A stretch of DNA of 64,000 nt from Fidelibacterota bacterium. GTDB taxonomy: Bacteria > Pseudomonadota > Alphaproteobacteria > Rhodospirillales > Rhodospirillaceae. This document shows positions 27,345 through 36,336 of the stretch, piece by piece. Below the pieces are notes generated by a model that worked only from the letters and a program-made list of their open reading frames with translations, had not been told where the DNA came from and made no database searches. The stretch spans positions 62,001 through 126,000 of the forward strand of contig CANJPQ010000005.1 of NCBI GenBank assembly GCA_947476275.1, in the 5' to 3' direction. The first letter of the stretch is position 1. Each line of letters starts with the position of its first letter. The translations under genes and the position numbers were made by a program.

Positions 27345-28703
27345 TCAGCCCTTTTCCTGCCATGTCGCGGCTTTGACCGAGGCGACCTGGAAAGCTTTGC
27401 GTCCGATCATGAGAATCGTCACGCCGCTGAGGCCGCACGCGAACAGCACCAGTGCCAAGCTCGAGGCGATGCCAGTAGGTTCGGTGAACACCCGATCCGA
27501 CAGGAAGCCGACCGCGAAGCCGCTGGCCGTCAGCGAGACCACGCCCGTCATGAGCGTGTAGAACGCCACCACCTGCCCGCGTAGCTCATTTGGGGTGATC
27601 TGAGACAAAGCGGTCATTGTCGAGGACGTCGTCCAGTTCGTGCACACCAGCATGACCGAATAGAACGCGAGCGCCATTTCCGGCGTCGGCGCGAGACCGA
27701 CCATCGGCCCCCACACACCCTGGAACAGCGACTGCATGAACGAGGTCCAGATCGGACCGTCCTTGCGGCCCTTCTTGTTGAACCACGCCAGCACCCAACC
27801 GATGGACACGGAACTGGTCATGCCGATCAGGCTCATGGCCGCGAGGCTCGAGCCCACTTGCTGCGGCGTCCAGTGGTGAACCCGGATGAATACGGTCGCG
27901 AGCCAGGACGAGTTGGCATAGATCGACGTGGTGTTGATAACACCGCCGGCGATGATGGTGAGATACGCCGCCCAACTCGCACTGATGTGAGTGAACAAGG
28001 GCTTCAAGGAGTAGTTGGTGTTCGCCTGCACCTTCTCGCGGCGGACCGGTTCGCGCACGGTGGCGAGGAACAGGGCTGCGATCAGGATGCCGGGTGCGCC
28101 GACGGCGAAGAACGCAATCTGCCAGTCGTGGAATCCGCCGAGCACACTTGGCCAAATGGCCCGGAATTGGTCCGACATCTGGACGGTGATGCCGCCGACG
28201 AGATTGCCGAGGCCCACACCGATCGATCCGCCGAACAGAAAGATGCCGAAGGCATGGCCGCGCCGTTGCGCCGGGAAGTAGTCCGCGATCAAGGAGGCCG
28301 CCACCGGCATGATTGCGGCTTCGCCGAGGCCGACGCCGACGCGGGCGAGGAACAGGGTCTCGAAGCTGTTGGCCAGGCCGCAGGCGATGGTGGCAACGCT
28401 CCAGAACGCGATGCCGCCGGTCAAAACGGCGCGACGATTCAGGCGGTCGGTGAGAAAGCCGAGCACGAGGCCGAAGGTGGTATAGCAAATGGCGAACGCC
28501 AACCCTTGCAGCAGCCCGATCTGGGCATCGGTGATCTGCAGGTCGCGGCGGATCGGCGCGACCAGAAGGCTGATGATCGTGCGATCCAGGATCGCAAAAC
28601 TGAACGCCAGCACCAGAACCGCAACGACGTACCAAGCGTAACTTGTGCGCGGCCACGGCAGCGTTGCGGTGCTGGACGGGCCCGTCGCCGCCGCGTTGCT
28701 CAT
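27345..28703 (-). CDS. MFS transporter, spinster-like
   Basis: 452 residues, twelve predicted membrane segments. Typical major-facilitator motifs: GLVLGFLTDRLNRR between helices 2 and 3, LARVGVGLGEAAIMPVAASLIADYFPAQRRG (helix 4-5 region) resembling the spinster-like subgroup, and a central cytoplasmic loop. Inner-membrane secondary transporter of unknown small organic substrate. It is convergent with the cupin gene (1-bp gap) and divergent from the racemase gene (134-bp gap). Confidence 0.9.
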   Translation of the reverse strand: MSNAAATGPSSTATLPWPRTSYAWYVVAVLVLAFSFAILDRTIISLLVAPIRRDLQITDAQIGLLQGLAFAICYTTFGLVLGFLTDRLNRRAVLTGGIAFWSVATIACGLANSFETLFLARVGVGLGEAAIMPVAASLIADYFPAQRRGHAFGIFLFGGSIGVGLGNLVGGITVQMSDQFRAIWPSVLGGFHDWQIAFFAVGAPGILIAALFLATVREPVRREKVQANTNYSLKPLFTHISASWAAYLTIIAGGVINTTSIYANSSWLATVFIRVHHWTPQQVGSSLAAMSLIGMTSSVSIGWVLAWFNKKGRKDGPIWTSFMQSLFQGVWGPMVGLAPTPEMALAFYSVMLVCTNWTTSSTMTALSQITPNELRGQVVAFYTLMTGVVSLTASGFAVGFLSDRVFTEPTGIASSLALVLFACGLSGVTILMIGRKAFQVASVKAATWQEKG

Positions 28704-28837
28704 GCCGATCGTTTCCGCATTGTCGTGACCCTGCCCTCAGCGATTCGAGCCACCTTAGCGGACGAAGATGTCACGTGCCGAACGCTTTTTCGTGAACCGG
28801 AATATGCTCTAGGATCGAGATCGGGGGACCAAAGCAT

Positions 28838-29554
28838 ATGACGAAAGCATTCTTGGGCGTGTTGGGCGGGATGGGGCCGCTGGCAACCGCGGACTTCCTG
28901 CGCAAGCTGGTGCGCCGGACGCAGGCCGAGACCGACCAGGAGCACATTCCGGTGCTGCTCTATGGCGACTGCACGACGCCGGACCGCACCGCCAGTATTG
29001 TCGGCAACGGACCTTCGCCGTTACCCCAGCTTCTGGACGGCATTCATTTCCTGAACCGCAACGGCGCGCGCGCGATCTGTATTCCTTGCAACAGCGCCCA
29101 TGCCTGGTTCGACGAGATGCAGGCCGCATCTCAGGTGCCGTTGATCCATATCGTTCGGGCGAGTGCGAGCCAGGTGCGCCAGAAGAACGTGGCGGCGAAA
29201 GCCGTGGGCGTGCTGTCGACCTTCGGCACCCATCGCATGGGAATTTATCGCAATACGCTGACCGACATGGGATACACCGTCGTGACGCCCACGGAGGCGG
29301 AGTTCGAAACCCTCATCTCGCCTGCGATCGCCATGAACAAGGCGAACAAGTGGGCGGAGGCGGAAGCGAACTACGACGAAGCCGCCAAGCGGCTGGTGGA
29401 TCGCGGGGCGGAGATCATCGTGTTGGGCTGTACCGAGATTCCCTTCGGCATGGAGCGGCAATACCGCGCCAACCCGTCGAAATTCGTGGATTCCAACGAC
29501 GCCCTGGTGGAGGCGGTGGTCGGCTTCTTCGCCCAAACCCTCATCGCCGCCTGA
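28838..29554 (+). CDS. Aspartate/glutamate racemase family protein
   Basis: 238 residues of the cofactor-independent amino-acid racemase family. Both catalytic cysteines are present: Cys84 in PCNSAHAW and Cys198 in LGCTEIPF. The glycine-rich start GVLGGMGPLATADF is typical of aspartate racemase-like proteins. It could make a D-amino acid for the cell wall or for catabolism. The stop overlaps the start of the SulP transporter by one base (TGATG), so the two genes are probably translationally coupled. Confidence 0.9.
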   Translation: MTKAFLGVLGGMGPLATADFLRKLVRRTQAETDQEHIPVLLYGDCTTPDRTASIVGNGPSPLPQLLDGIHFLNRNGARAICIPCNSAHAWFDEMQAASQVPLIHIVRASASQVRQKNVAAKAVGVLSTFGTHRMGIYRNTLTDMGYTVVTPTEAEFETLISPAIAMNKANKWAEAEANYDEAAKRLVDRGAEIIVLGCTEIPFGMERQYRANPSKFVDSNDALVEAVVGFFAQTLIAA

Positions 29555-31266
29555 TGTCCGCCACCGGCGCCGTTCGACAACTCTCAGCTGGATTGATCGT
29601 CGGCCTCAGCTCGGTGATCTACGCCATCTCCTATGGCGCCCTGCTGTTCTCCGGACCGCTTGCGCCCTTCGTGGGGTATGGGATCACCGTCGCGTTGATC
29701 ACGGCCATTGTCGGCGCTTTGTTCTGCTGGATGTCGGAAGAGTCCACCTTCGTTATTGGGCCGGACTCCAATACCACCTCCGTCATGGCCAGCATTCTGG
29801 CCGGGATCGGCACCTTGGGCGTGACCGGCCCGCTCGCGCTCAATCTCGCTGTGGCCACCATCGTCACGACCTCCCTGGTGGCCGCAGGCGCGTTTTACGC
29901 CATCGGCCGGGCGCGCCTCTCGGCGTTGGTGCGCTACATTCCGTTCTCCGTGATGGCAGGGTTCCTGTGCTCGACCGGCTGGCTGATGTGCAGCGGTGCA
30001 CTCAACATCATTTCCGGGACACCCTTAAGCCTTGCCGGCCTGCAGGCCTTTCTCGCCAATCCGGTCCATCCGGAGATCGCCTTTGGCGCCCTGGTAGCCG
30101 CGATGCTGTTCGCGCTGTCGCCGCGCGTCTCGAACGCCATTCTCATTCCGCTGATGATGCTGGTCTCGACCATCGTGGTGAACGTATTCCTCGACAGCGG
30201 CCTCTGCGCTTCCTCCGCCTGCTCCGCCGAGACCTGGCTGTTCGCACCCATGGGCGCGGCGCAGTGGCTCCCGCCGTGGCGCATCGATCTGGTTCTGTGG
30301 GACCTGGACTTCGTGTTCCAGAGTCTGCCCGCCATGCTGGTGGTGGCCTTCGTCGGCCTCCTGACCATTTTGATCTCCGTCGCCAGTCTGGAACTGACCT
30401 ATCGCACGGAGTTCGATCTCAACCGCATGCTCAAGGTGCAAGCGTTCTCGACCGCCGCGACGGCGCTGTTCGGCGGCTTTGTCGGCGTGATCTCGATCGG
30501 CCGCACGACCTTGAACAAGACGACCGGCGGCGGTGCCGTGGCTGGCACGGTTGCCGCCGCTATGTGTTTCGCCACCCTGTTCGGCGCGGCGCAGATCATT
30601 GCCTACATCCCGCGCGCGTCCCTCGGCGGCCTCGTGCTGTATCTCGGGTTGGGCATGTTGAGGCAATGGCTGTGGGAGCAGCGGCGCACGACCAGCCCCA
30701 TCGAGTTCGCGCAGATCTTATTGATCCTGGCCTTGGTGGCGAACTACGGCTTCATGGTGGGGTTCTCCGCGGGGCTTCTGATTTCCTGCGTCGTGTTCGT
30801 CGTGACCTATAGCCGCGTGCCGCTGGCGGATCTCGCCACCAACTTGAGCCTGTTCGCGAGTTCGGTCGTCCGGCCGGAGCACGAGACGGCGTGCCTGCGC
30901 GACCATGGCCACAAGACTTTGCTGTATCGCCTCAGCGGCTACGTGTTTTTCGGGTCCGCCAGCAAAATCGAAACCGTGTTCCGCGCTCTCGACGACGGCA
31001 TCGAAGCCATTGTCGTCGACTTCACACATGTCAGCGGCGTCGATAGTTCGGCGGTCAGTGTATTTCAGCGCATCCTGCGGCGCTATCACGGCAAGGCGGC
31101 CGAATTTCATTTCGTCTGTACACCGGAGAACGAGGCCAGCCTCCGCAGCCTCGCACGGGATGCACATACCGCGATGCAAGTGCATTTCCACGGCACGCTG
31201 GATCACGCCTTAGAGGTCGCGGAGGATCGCGTCATCGCCCAGTGGAGCGCGCCCCGGATACGGTAG
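29554..31266 (+). CDS. SulP-family anion transporter with STAS domain
   Basis: 570 residues from the ATG at 29554. The open frame back to 29086 is a shadow inside the racemase gene. Ten or more hydrophobic segments form the SulP/SLC26 transport core, with the segment GFVGVISIGRTTLNKTTGG in the central region. A C-terminal STAS domain is seen in AIVVDFTHVSGVDSSAVSVFQRILRR. Substrate could be sulfate, bicarbonate, dicarboxylates or amino acids; the racemase coupling may hint at an amino-acid-like anion. The following cNMP-binding gene overlaps by 25 bp. Confidence 0.88.
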   Translation: MSATGAVRQLSAGLIVGLSSVIYAISYGALLFSGPLAPFVGYGITVALITAIVGALFCWMSEESTFVIGPDSNTTSVMASILAGIGTLGVTGPLALNLAVATIVTTSLVAAGAFYAIGRARLSALVRYIPFSVMAGFLCSTGWLMCSGALNIISGTPLSLAGLQAFLANPVHPEIAFGALVAAMLFALSPRVSNAILIPLMMLVSTIVVNVFLDSGLCASSACSAETWLFAPMGAAQWLPPWRIDLVLWDLDFVFQSLPAMLVVAFVGLLTILISVASLELTYRTEFDLNRMLKVQAFSTAATALFGGFVGVISIGRTTLNKTTGGGAVAGTVAAAMCFATLFGAAQIIAYIPRASLGGLVLYLGLGMLRQWLWEQRRTTSPIEFAQILLILALVANYGFMVGFSAGLLISCVVFVVTYSRVPLADLATNLSLFASSVVRPEHETACLRDHGHKTLLYRLSGYVFFGSASKIETVFRALDDGIEAIVVDFTHVSGVDSSAVSVFQRILRRYHGKAAEFHFVCTPENEASLRSLARDAHTAMQVHFHGTLDHALEVAEDRVIAQWSAPRIR

Positions 31267-31682
31267 CGCCGCTGGCCTTCCTCGGCAGCCCGGACATTCA
31301 GAAGGCATTCCTGGAGTATTGCGAGCTGCGGCAGATAGAACGGGGTGCGCAGCTCTGTGCAGAGCTGGAAATCTCCGACGAGATCTTCTTCATCGCCAAG
31401 GGCAGCCTGGAGGTTGTGAAAGCCTCCGCCGCCGGCACGGTGCGGCTGGCGAAACTGCACCAAGGCGCCATGGTGGGCGAACTCGCGTTCTACACGGGCG
31501 ATGCGCGCACCGCGTCAATCGTCGCGGTCACGGACGCGGAGGTCTATGTGCTGCACAAAGCCAGCCTCGCCCGCTTGCGCACCGAACGCCCGGATCTGGC
31601 CGTCACCTTCGATCACATGGTAATCCGCAAGGTCTCCCACGCGCTGACGCGCACAAACAAGCTGATCGCGATGTATCGCTAG
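31242..31682 (+). CDS. Cyclic-nucleotide-binding domain protein
   Basis: 146 residues, a single cNMP-binding (CAP-like) beta-roll. The phosphate-binding cassette is visible as GELAFYTGDARTASIVA with the conserved Arg. No DNA-binding helix-turn-helix follows. The start is a GTG at 31242 overlapping the SulP gene by 25 bp. In some bacteria a cNMP domain is fused to the C-terminus of SulP proteins. Here the same pair is encoded as two overlapping genes, so it probably regulates the transporter. Confidence 0.82.
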   Translation: MERAPDTVAPLAFLGSPDIQKAFLEYCELRQIERGAQLCAELEISDEIFFIAKGSLEVVKASAAGTVRLAKLHQGAMVGELAFYTGDARTASIVAVTDAEVYVLHKASLARLRTERPDLAVTFDHMVIRKVSHALTRTNKLIAMYR

Positions 31683-31762
31683 CCGGGCGGTCAATTCTGT
31701 GGGGTGCGGAGCGCGCCGGAAAGTTGCACAATAGAGGCTGCATTTCTGCGGGAGGAATAACG

Positions 31763-32719
31763 ATGCGCTTCGAAAACGCCTTGGCCGTTCTGGCCACATC
31801 TCTTGCGCTTGCGGTGTCTGCCAGCGCGCCAGGCTACGCGGCATCGCCCAAGCCCGGCTCGACATTCCGCGACTGCAAGGATTGCCCGAAGATGGTGGTG
31901 GTGCCGCCGGGGACATTCCAGATGGGCGCGGATCGCATGGAACTCATGCGCGAGGGCGAGCGGCCCTTGGGGCCGGTTCATACCGTGACCATCGGCTATA
32001 GCTTTGCGGCCGGCGCCTACGAGGTCTCCAATAAAGAGTTCGGCGCCTTCATCAAGGCCAGCGGCTACAAGCCGGCGGGGTCGTGCCAAGTGTGGGGCGG
32101 CATCGAGGTGAAGGACGGCAAGACCTGGCAAGATCCGGACTACGGCGTGCCGACGACACCGCAGCAGCCCGTGGTGTGCGTGACGTGGAACGACGCGAAA
32201 GCTTACACAGCCTGGCTCAGCAAGAAGACCGGGAAGAAGTACCGGCTGTTGTCCGAAGCCGAGTGGGAATATGCGAATCGCGCCGGATCGAAGGCGGAGT
32301 GGCCGTGGGGCGATGACGCAAAGCGCATCTGTGAGTTCGCCAATACCTACGACATCTCGGGCCGCAAGGATCCGCGCATGACCAATGACGGCGGCGGCGC
32401 GGCGCCTGCGGAGCTGTGCGATGACCACCAGGGCATCGCTTCACCGGTCGGCTCGTTCAAACCCAACGCCTTCGGCCTCTATGACATGGTTGGCAATGTG
32501 TGGGAGTGGGCGGAAGACTGTTCGATCCTGCCGTATCCCGCCACGGTGCCCACCGACGGCAGCCCGATGGAAGTGCAAGGCCCCTGCGAGAAGCGCACGA
32601 ACCGCGGCGGCAGCTGGCGTTCGCGCTTGAGCCGTCAGAGCCCCGCGTTCCGTGGCCGCGATCCGGAGCCGACGGCGTCCAACATCTTCGGCTTCCGGGT
32701 TGCACGCGATTTGAAATAG
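31763..32719 (+). CDS. Exported FGE-sulfatase-domain protein (paralogue 2)
   Basis: 318 residues from the ATG at 31763, with a strong GGAGGA ribosome site. A Sec signal peptide ends near GYA-AS. The mature N-terminus FRDCKDCPKMVVVPPGTFQMGA matches the two paralogues. FGE-fold motifs are LLSEAEWEYANRAG, NAFGLYDMVGNVWEWAEDC and FGFRVARDL. The segment NRGGSWRSRLSRQSPAFRGR lacks the copper-binding cysteines. It is followed after 18 bp by an exported alpha/beta hydrolase gene and the two are likely co-transcribed. Confidence 0.85.
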   Translation: MRFENALAVLATSLALAVSASAPGYAASPKPGSTFRDCKDCPKMVVVPPGTFQMGADRMELMREGERPLGPVHTVTIGYSFAAGAYEVSNKEFGAFIKASGYKPAGSCQVWGGIEVKDGKTWQDPDYGVPTTPQQPVVCVTWNDAKAYTAWLSKKTGKKYRLLSEAEWEYANRAGSKAEWPWGDDAKRICEFANTYDISGRKDPRMTNDGGGAAPAELCDDHQGIASPVGSFKPNAFGLYDMVGNVWEWAEDCSILPYPATVPTDGSPMEVQGPCEKRTNRGGSWRSRLSRQSPAFRGRDPEPTASNIFGFRVARDLK

Positions 32720-32737
32720 CGCATCGGGGAGGGTGAG

Positions 32738-33793
32738 ATGTGGATGCTGCTCAAAGCCCTGCTGCTCATCCTCCCCTTAAGCGCGGCGGATCCCGTGACG
32801 GAAAACGATTTCACCATCAAGGATTTCGCGTTCGCCTCCGGCGAGCGCATGGCGGAGCTGCGTATCCATTATCGTACCCTTGGCACCTTGCATCGTGACG
32901 CCAAGGGTCATGTGGACAATGCGGTTCTCATTCTGCACGGGACCGGCGGATCGAGCGCCGGTTTCCTCGGCGCCAATTTTGCCGGTGAGTTGTTCGGCGC
33001 CGGCCAGCTGCTCGACACAACTAAATACTTCATCGTCATGCCGGACGGCATCGGCCACGGCAAATCCAGCAAGCCCAGCGACGGGTTACGCGCCGCGTTC
33101 CCGAAATACGGCTATCGCGACATGGTCGAGGCGCAGCACCGTCTGATCGCCGAAGGTCTGAAGATCGATCACCTGCGGTTGGTGATGGGCACATCCATGG
33201 GCGGCATGCACAGTTGGATGTGGGGCGAGCGTTATCCCGACATGATGGATGCCCTGATGCCGCTTGCGAGCGTGCCGGGGCCGATCTCCGGCCGCAACCG
33301 CATCTGGCGGCGGATGATCATCGACGCGATCCGCACCGATCCGTCGTGGGAGGATGGCAACTACACCGCGACGCCGCGCAACATGCGCCTGGTGCACGAG
33401 ATCAACCTGTTCATGGCGGGAAATTCGACCCAACGCGCGGTGGAGATGCCAACGACGGCGAAAGCCGACGCGGTCATCGAAGACATGGTCGGCCGGATGA
33501 TGGCCGGATCGGACGCGAACAACATGCTCTATGCGTTGTCCGCGTCGGCAGACTATGACCCATCGGCGGATCTGGAGAAGATCAAGGCGCCGCTGACCGC
33601 GATCAACACGGCTGACGATTTGATCAACCCGCCCGAACTCGGCGTTCTTGAGCGCGAGATCAAACGCGTCCGCCACGGACGCGCGGTGGTGCTACCCCTT
33701 GGTCCCGACACCAAGGGGCACGGCAGCCATACCTACGCAACGCTGTGGAAGAGCGAACTCGCGGACCTGTTGGCGCGCTCCGGGAAGAAGTAG
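32738..33793 (+). CDS. Exported alpha/beta hydrolase, homoserine acetyltransferase (MetX)-like
   Basis: 351 residues. A signal peptide (MWMLLKALLLILPLSAA) suggests a periplasmic protein, unlike cytoplasmic MetX. The core matches MetX-type hydrolases: oxyanion LILHGTGGSS, nucleophile elbow GTSMGGMHS, Asp in NTADDLINP and His in KGHGSH. GTSMGG differs from the GxSLGG of many acetyltransferases. It could be an esterase or acyltransferase. A GGGGAGGG ribosome site precedes the ATG. The gene is coupled to the FGE-like gene upstream. Confidence 0.82.
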   Translation: MWMLLKALLLILPLSAADPVTENDFTIKDFAFASGERMAELRIHYRTLGTLHRDAKGHVDNAVLILHGTGGSSAGFLGANFAGELFGAGQLLDTTKYFIVMPDGIGHGKSSKPSDGLRAAFPKYGYRDMVEAQHRLIAEGLKIDHLRLVMGTSMGGMHSWMWGERYPDMMDALMPLASVPGPISGRNRIWRRMIIDAIRTDPSWEDGNYTATPRNMRLVHEINLFMAGNSTQRAVEMPTTAKADAVIEDMVGRMMAGSDANNMLYALSASADYDPSADLEKIKAPLTAINTADDLINPPELGVLEREIKRVRHGRAVVLPLGPDTKGHGSHTYATLWKSELADLLARSGKK

Positions 33794-34354
33794 CTAGGCC
33801 GGCGCGTTTGCCTTCACCCAGGCCGCATAGGACGCCATCACCTTCGTCAGGAAACCGCGCGTGCTGTCGTTGGTGAGCTTACCGGCCGCATCGAACAGCT
33901 TGTCGACGCCGCCGATGTAGACTTCCGGCCCGGCCATGGTCGGCATGTTCAGGAAGGCCAGCGACTGGCGCAGGTGATGATTGGCGCCGAAACCGCCGAT
34001 GGCGCCGGGCGAGGCGCTGATCACCGCGCAGGGCTTAAGGTTCCACACACTCGATCCATAGGGCCGCGAGCCGACGTCGATGGCGTGCTTGAGCGCTGCC
34101 GGGACCGAACGGTTGTGTTCCGGGGTGATGAAGATCACCGCGTCAGCCTTCTTGAGGCGCTCGCGGAACGCCGTGAACGGCGCCGGCGGTGCTGCATCGG
34201 AGTCCTGGTTGTAGAGCGGCAGTTGGTCGATCGCGACTTCCGTCAGCTTCAACTCCGGTGGGGCAACCTCTGCCAGGGCGTGGCCCACTTTGCGGTTCCA
34301 AGAATCCTTGCGGATGCTGCCGACAATCACGGCGACGTCGTAAGTCTTGCTCAT
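33794..34354 (-). CDS. NADPH-dependent FMN reductase
   Basis: 186 residues of the flavodoxin-like FMN reductase (ChrR/YieF type). Visible features are VIVGSIRKDSWNRKV (FMN phosphate loop), ITPEHNRSVPAALKHAIDVGSRP (the PEYN-like segment) and ISASPGAIGGFGA. It reduces quinones, azo dyes or metals in characterised relatives. The start at 34354 is preferred because the AGGAG site lies 7 bases upstream of it but only one base from the ATG at 34360. It follows the MmgE/PrpD gene immediately on the same strand. Confidence 0.9.
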   Translation of the reverse strand: MSKTYDVAVIVGSIRKDSWNRKVGHALAEVAPPELKLTEVAIDQLPLYNQDSDAAPPAPFTAFRERLKKADAVIFITPEHNRSVPAALKHAIDVGSRPYGSSVWNLKPCAVISASPGAIGGFGANHHLRQSLAFLNMPTMAGPEVYIGGVDKLFDAAGKLTNDSTRGFLTKVMASYAAWVKANAPA

Positions 34355-34356
34355 GG

Positions 34357-35709
34357 TCATTCTCCTCGCAATGTGGCGGCGAATGCGGAAAGCGATCCGC
34401 CGGTCAGGATGCCGTCGAACGCGGCAATGATGCGGTCAGCTTGGCCCGCCCCGAAACGCACTGCCAGCAACTTTTGCGCCTTGGCGCGCCGTTCGGCCCG
34501 GGTGGTGGGATTGGTCGAATCGCCGCGCGGATACATGCAGAATTCACTGAACGTACGTCCGTCGTTCATCGTGATAGTGACGCGGGACGGCCGGCCGGCG
34601 GGATAGTGCTGATCGAGCGCGGGATCGTGCACGACCTTGATTTTCGCCACCAACGCCATCACCGCGGGATCGCTCAACGCCGCCGCCGTCACGGCGTCGG
34701 CATCGAGATTTCCGCGCAGAAGCGCAATAGCGGTCGTGTACGCCGCACTGAAGCGTGCCGCGAGTTCGGTTTTGGGAGCGTGGTTGTCGTAGGCCAAGCC
34801 GTGGGCATAGCTCGCGATCTCCACGGCCGCCACAGCCGCGCCTGTGATGGCGTGCTTGGCGATGAGGTGCTCGACCGCGTCGTTGATACCATGGAGGTGT
34901 GCACAGGTGGGGTGCACCTTCATGTACGCATGCATCAGTTCGTAGTGCGCCCAGCGGCCGTCCTGCACGCTTTCCAGAAGACGGCTTTCCTTGAAAGCTG
35001 CGCCGGCGCGGGGACCGAAGAACGTCTCTACCGCGCCTGGAATGGCATTCAAGCCGGCGACGGCGCCATAGGCGACCGTGACCCCGGTCGATGCCGCCAG
35101 GCCGATGCACAGATGGTGCATGCCGGCGCCTTGTGGGGCGGTCTGTGACCAGGACAGGAATGGAATCGCGGCGGCGCTGTCGATCGCGCTCGCGATCACG
35201 GCGGGATCACGGGTGATGAGAAACGTCGCCGCCACCGCCGCACCAAAGGTGCTCCAGGTGCCCGCGTCGTGGATCTCCGGTTTCAAGCCGCCGAGCGCGA
35301 TGCCGATACGCACGGAGGCCTCGTACCCGGCCACGAAGGCGCTCAGAAAATCTTGCGCCGACGCGCCCTGCTCCTCAGCGATGGCAAGAGCCGCCGGCAC
35401 CAGGTGCGCCGCCGGATGGCCGCGCGCCACGCGATGGCCATCCTGCAGCTGCAAGACCGTGGTCGCACCGCCGTTGATCAGGGCCGCGGCCGCTGCACCG
35501 GTACGATGGGGCTCGCCGACAATTGTGCAGAGGCCCTGCGCCGTCCCGCTGGCCTTGGCATAGGCCGCGTACTGCGGGTTCTGACCGCCCGCGGCGATGA
35601 CACCGAAAGCATCGAGGATGAGATCCGCTGCCTGATCGCGGACGACTTGCGGCAGATCGCGCCAGGAGGTGGCGGCGGCGGCGCGGGCGAGTGCAAGGGA
35701 GGCGGACAT
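34357..35709 (-). CDS. MmgE/PrpD-family protein
   Basis: 450 residues, mostly helical N-terminal part with the family pattern LILDAFGVIAAGG, GGATTVLQLQDGH and RGHPAAHLVPAALAIAE. Relatives are 2-methylcitrate dehydratase, cis-aconitate decarboxylase and immune-responsive gene homologues. The His/Asp set of PrpD is only partly recognisable, so I do not assign the reaction. No prpB or prpC is nearby. The FMN reductase follows directly. The gene ends before an intrinsic terminator that belongs to the next gene on the same strand. Confidence 0.85.
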   Translation of the reverse strand: MSASLALARAAAATSWRDLPQVVRDQAADLILDAFGVIAAGGQNPQYAAYAKASGTAQGLCTIVGEPHRTGAAAAALINGGATTVLQLQDGHRVARGHPAAHLVPAALAIAEEQGASAQDFLSAFVAGYEASVRIGIALGGLKPEIHDAGTWSTFGAAVAATFLITRDPAVIASAIDSAAAIPFLSWSQTAPQGAGMHHLCIGLAASTGVTVAYGAVAGLNAIPGAVETFFGPRAGAAFKESRLLESVQDGRWAHYELMHAYMKVHPTCAHLHGINDAVEHLIAKHAITGAAVAAVEIASYAHGLAYDNHAPKTELAARFSAAYTTAIALLRGNLDADAVTAAALSDPAVMALVAKIKVVHDPALDQHYPAGRPSRVTITMNDGRTFSEFCMYPRGDSTNPTTRAERRAKAQKLLAVRFGAGQADRIIAAFDGILTGGSLSAFAATLRGE

Positions 35710-35740
35710 GCGGCGTGCATCATAAGCAGCCGCCCAAAAG

Positions 35741-35767
35741 AAAAAAGCCCGCGTCGCATCGCGGGCT
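35741..35767 (-). terminator. Intrinsic terminator of the lipoprotein gene
   Basis: Perfect 8-bp stem AGCCCGCG (35746-35753) with CGCGGGCT (35760-35767), 6-base loop. Read on the minus strand it ends in a T-rich run (35746 down to 35737). It lies 46 bp past the stop of the 35813-36262 gene. Confidence 0.85.
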
Positions 35768-35812
35768 TCTTATCTTGGGCACTTCCGCCCAGCGCACAGG
35801 TCTTAGACTGAA

Positions 35813-36262
35813 CTATAGGCCGCGCCGTTCGCGGATGGCGCGCGTGATCGCCTCTTGGGCGTCGTCGACATAGCGGCGGGCGTTGTCGCGGGAGACACGC
35901 GCTTCCCTGATGTCTTCGCGGAAGCTGAGCTCGTGGTCCGCCGCAATGACGAGTTCGCGCGCGCGGCCGAGGCGGCCGCCGTAGTCCAACGACGGGTCCA
36001 AGGTCGGCGGCGCTTCGATCGGCTGACCGCTATCGATGGACGCGGTCTTGAGTTCCAGCACGGCGCGGTCGATAGCTTCCAGGGCGCGATATTGATCGCG
36101 CACGATGGCGTATTCCGATTCGCGGTCGAGGATTGTGCGGGCGACGCGAAGATCGGCGATTGCGAGGGCATAGTTGGGCGACGACGGCGTGCGGGACCCG
36201 CTGGCGCAACCGGCCAGGGCCACCATCATCAGTCCGCCGAGCAGCAATGAACGACGCTGCAT
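35813..36262 (-). CDS. Small lipoprotein
   Basis: 149 residues from the ATG at 36262; an upstream in-frame start at 36328 would disrupt the signal. MQRRSLLLGGLMMVALAGC is a lipoprotein signal peptide with lipobox ALAGC. The mature part is charged and helical (IADLRVARTILDRESEYAIV, ARELVIAADHELSFREDIREARVSRDNARRYVDDAQEAITRAI), possibly coiled coil. No family recognised. Single-gene unit with its own terminator. Confidence 0.75.
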   Translation of the reverse strand: MQRRSLLLGGLMMVALAGCASGSRTPSSPNYALAIADLRVARTILDRESEYAIVRDQYRALEAIDRAVLELKTASIDSGQPIEAPPTLDPSLDYGGRLGRARELVIAADHELSFREDIREARVSRDNARRYVDDAQEAITRAIRERRGL

Positions 36263-36336
36263 GACATTTCTCCTATTGGCCGCGCATAAGCGCAGCGGCC
36301 TGCCACAGAAACGCAACGGCCCCGGCAAAGTTCCCG

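Noticed and set aside
29086-29553. 156 extra N-terminal codons of the SulP gene
   Set aside because: They run inside the racemase gene in another frame; the ATG at 29554 gives a normal SulP N-terminus.
35146-36250. Several 120-180-codon plus-strand frames around 35.1-36.3 kb
   Set aside because: They overlap the MmgE/PrpD and lipoprotein genes antisense and have no motifs.
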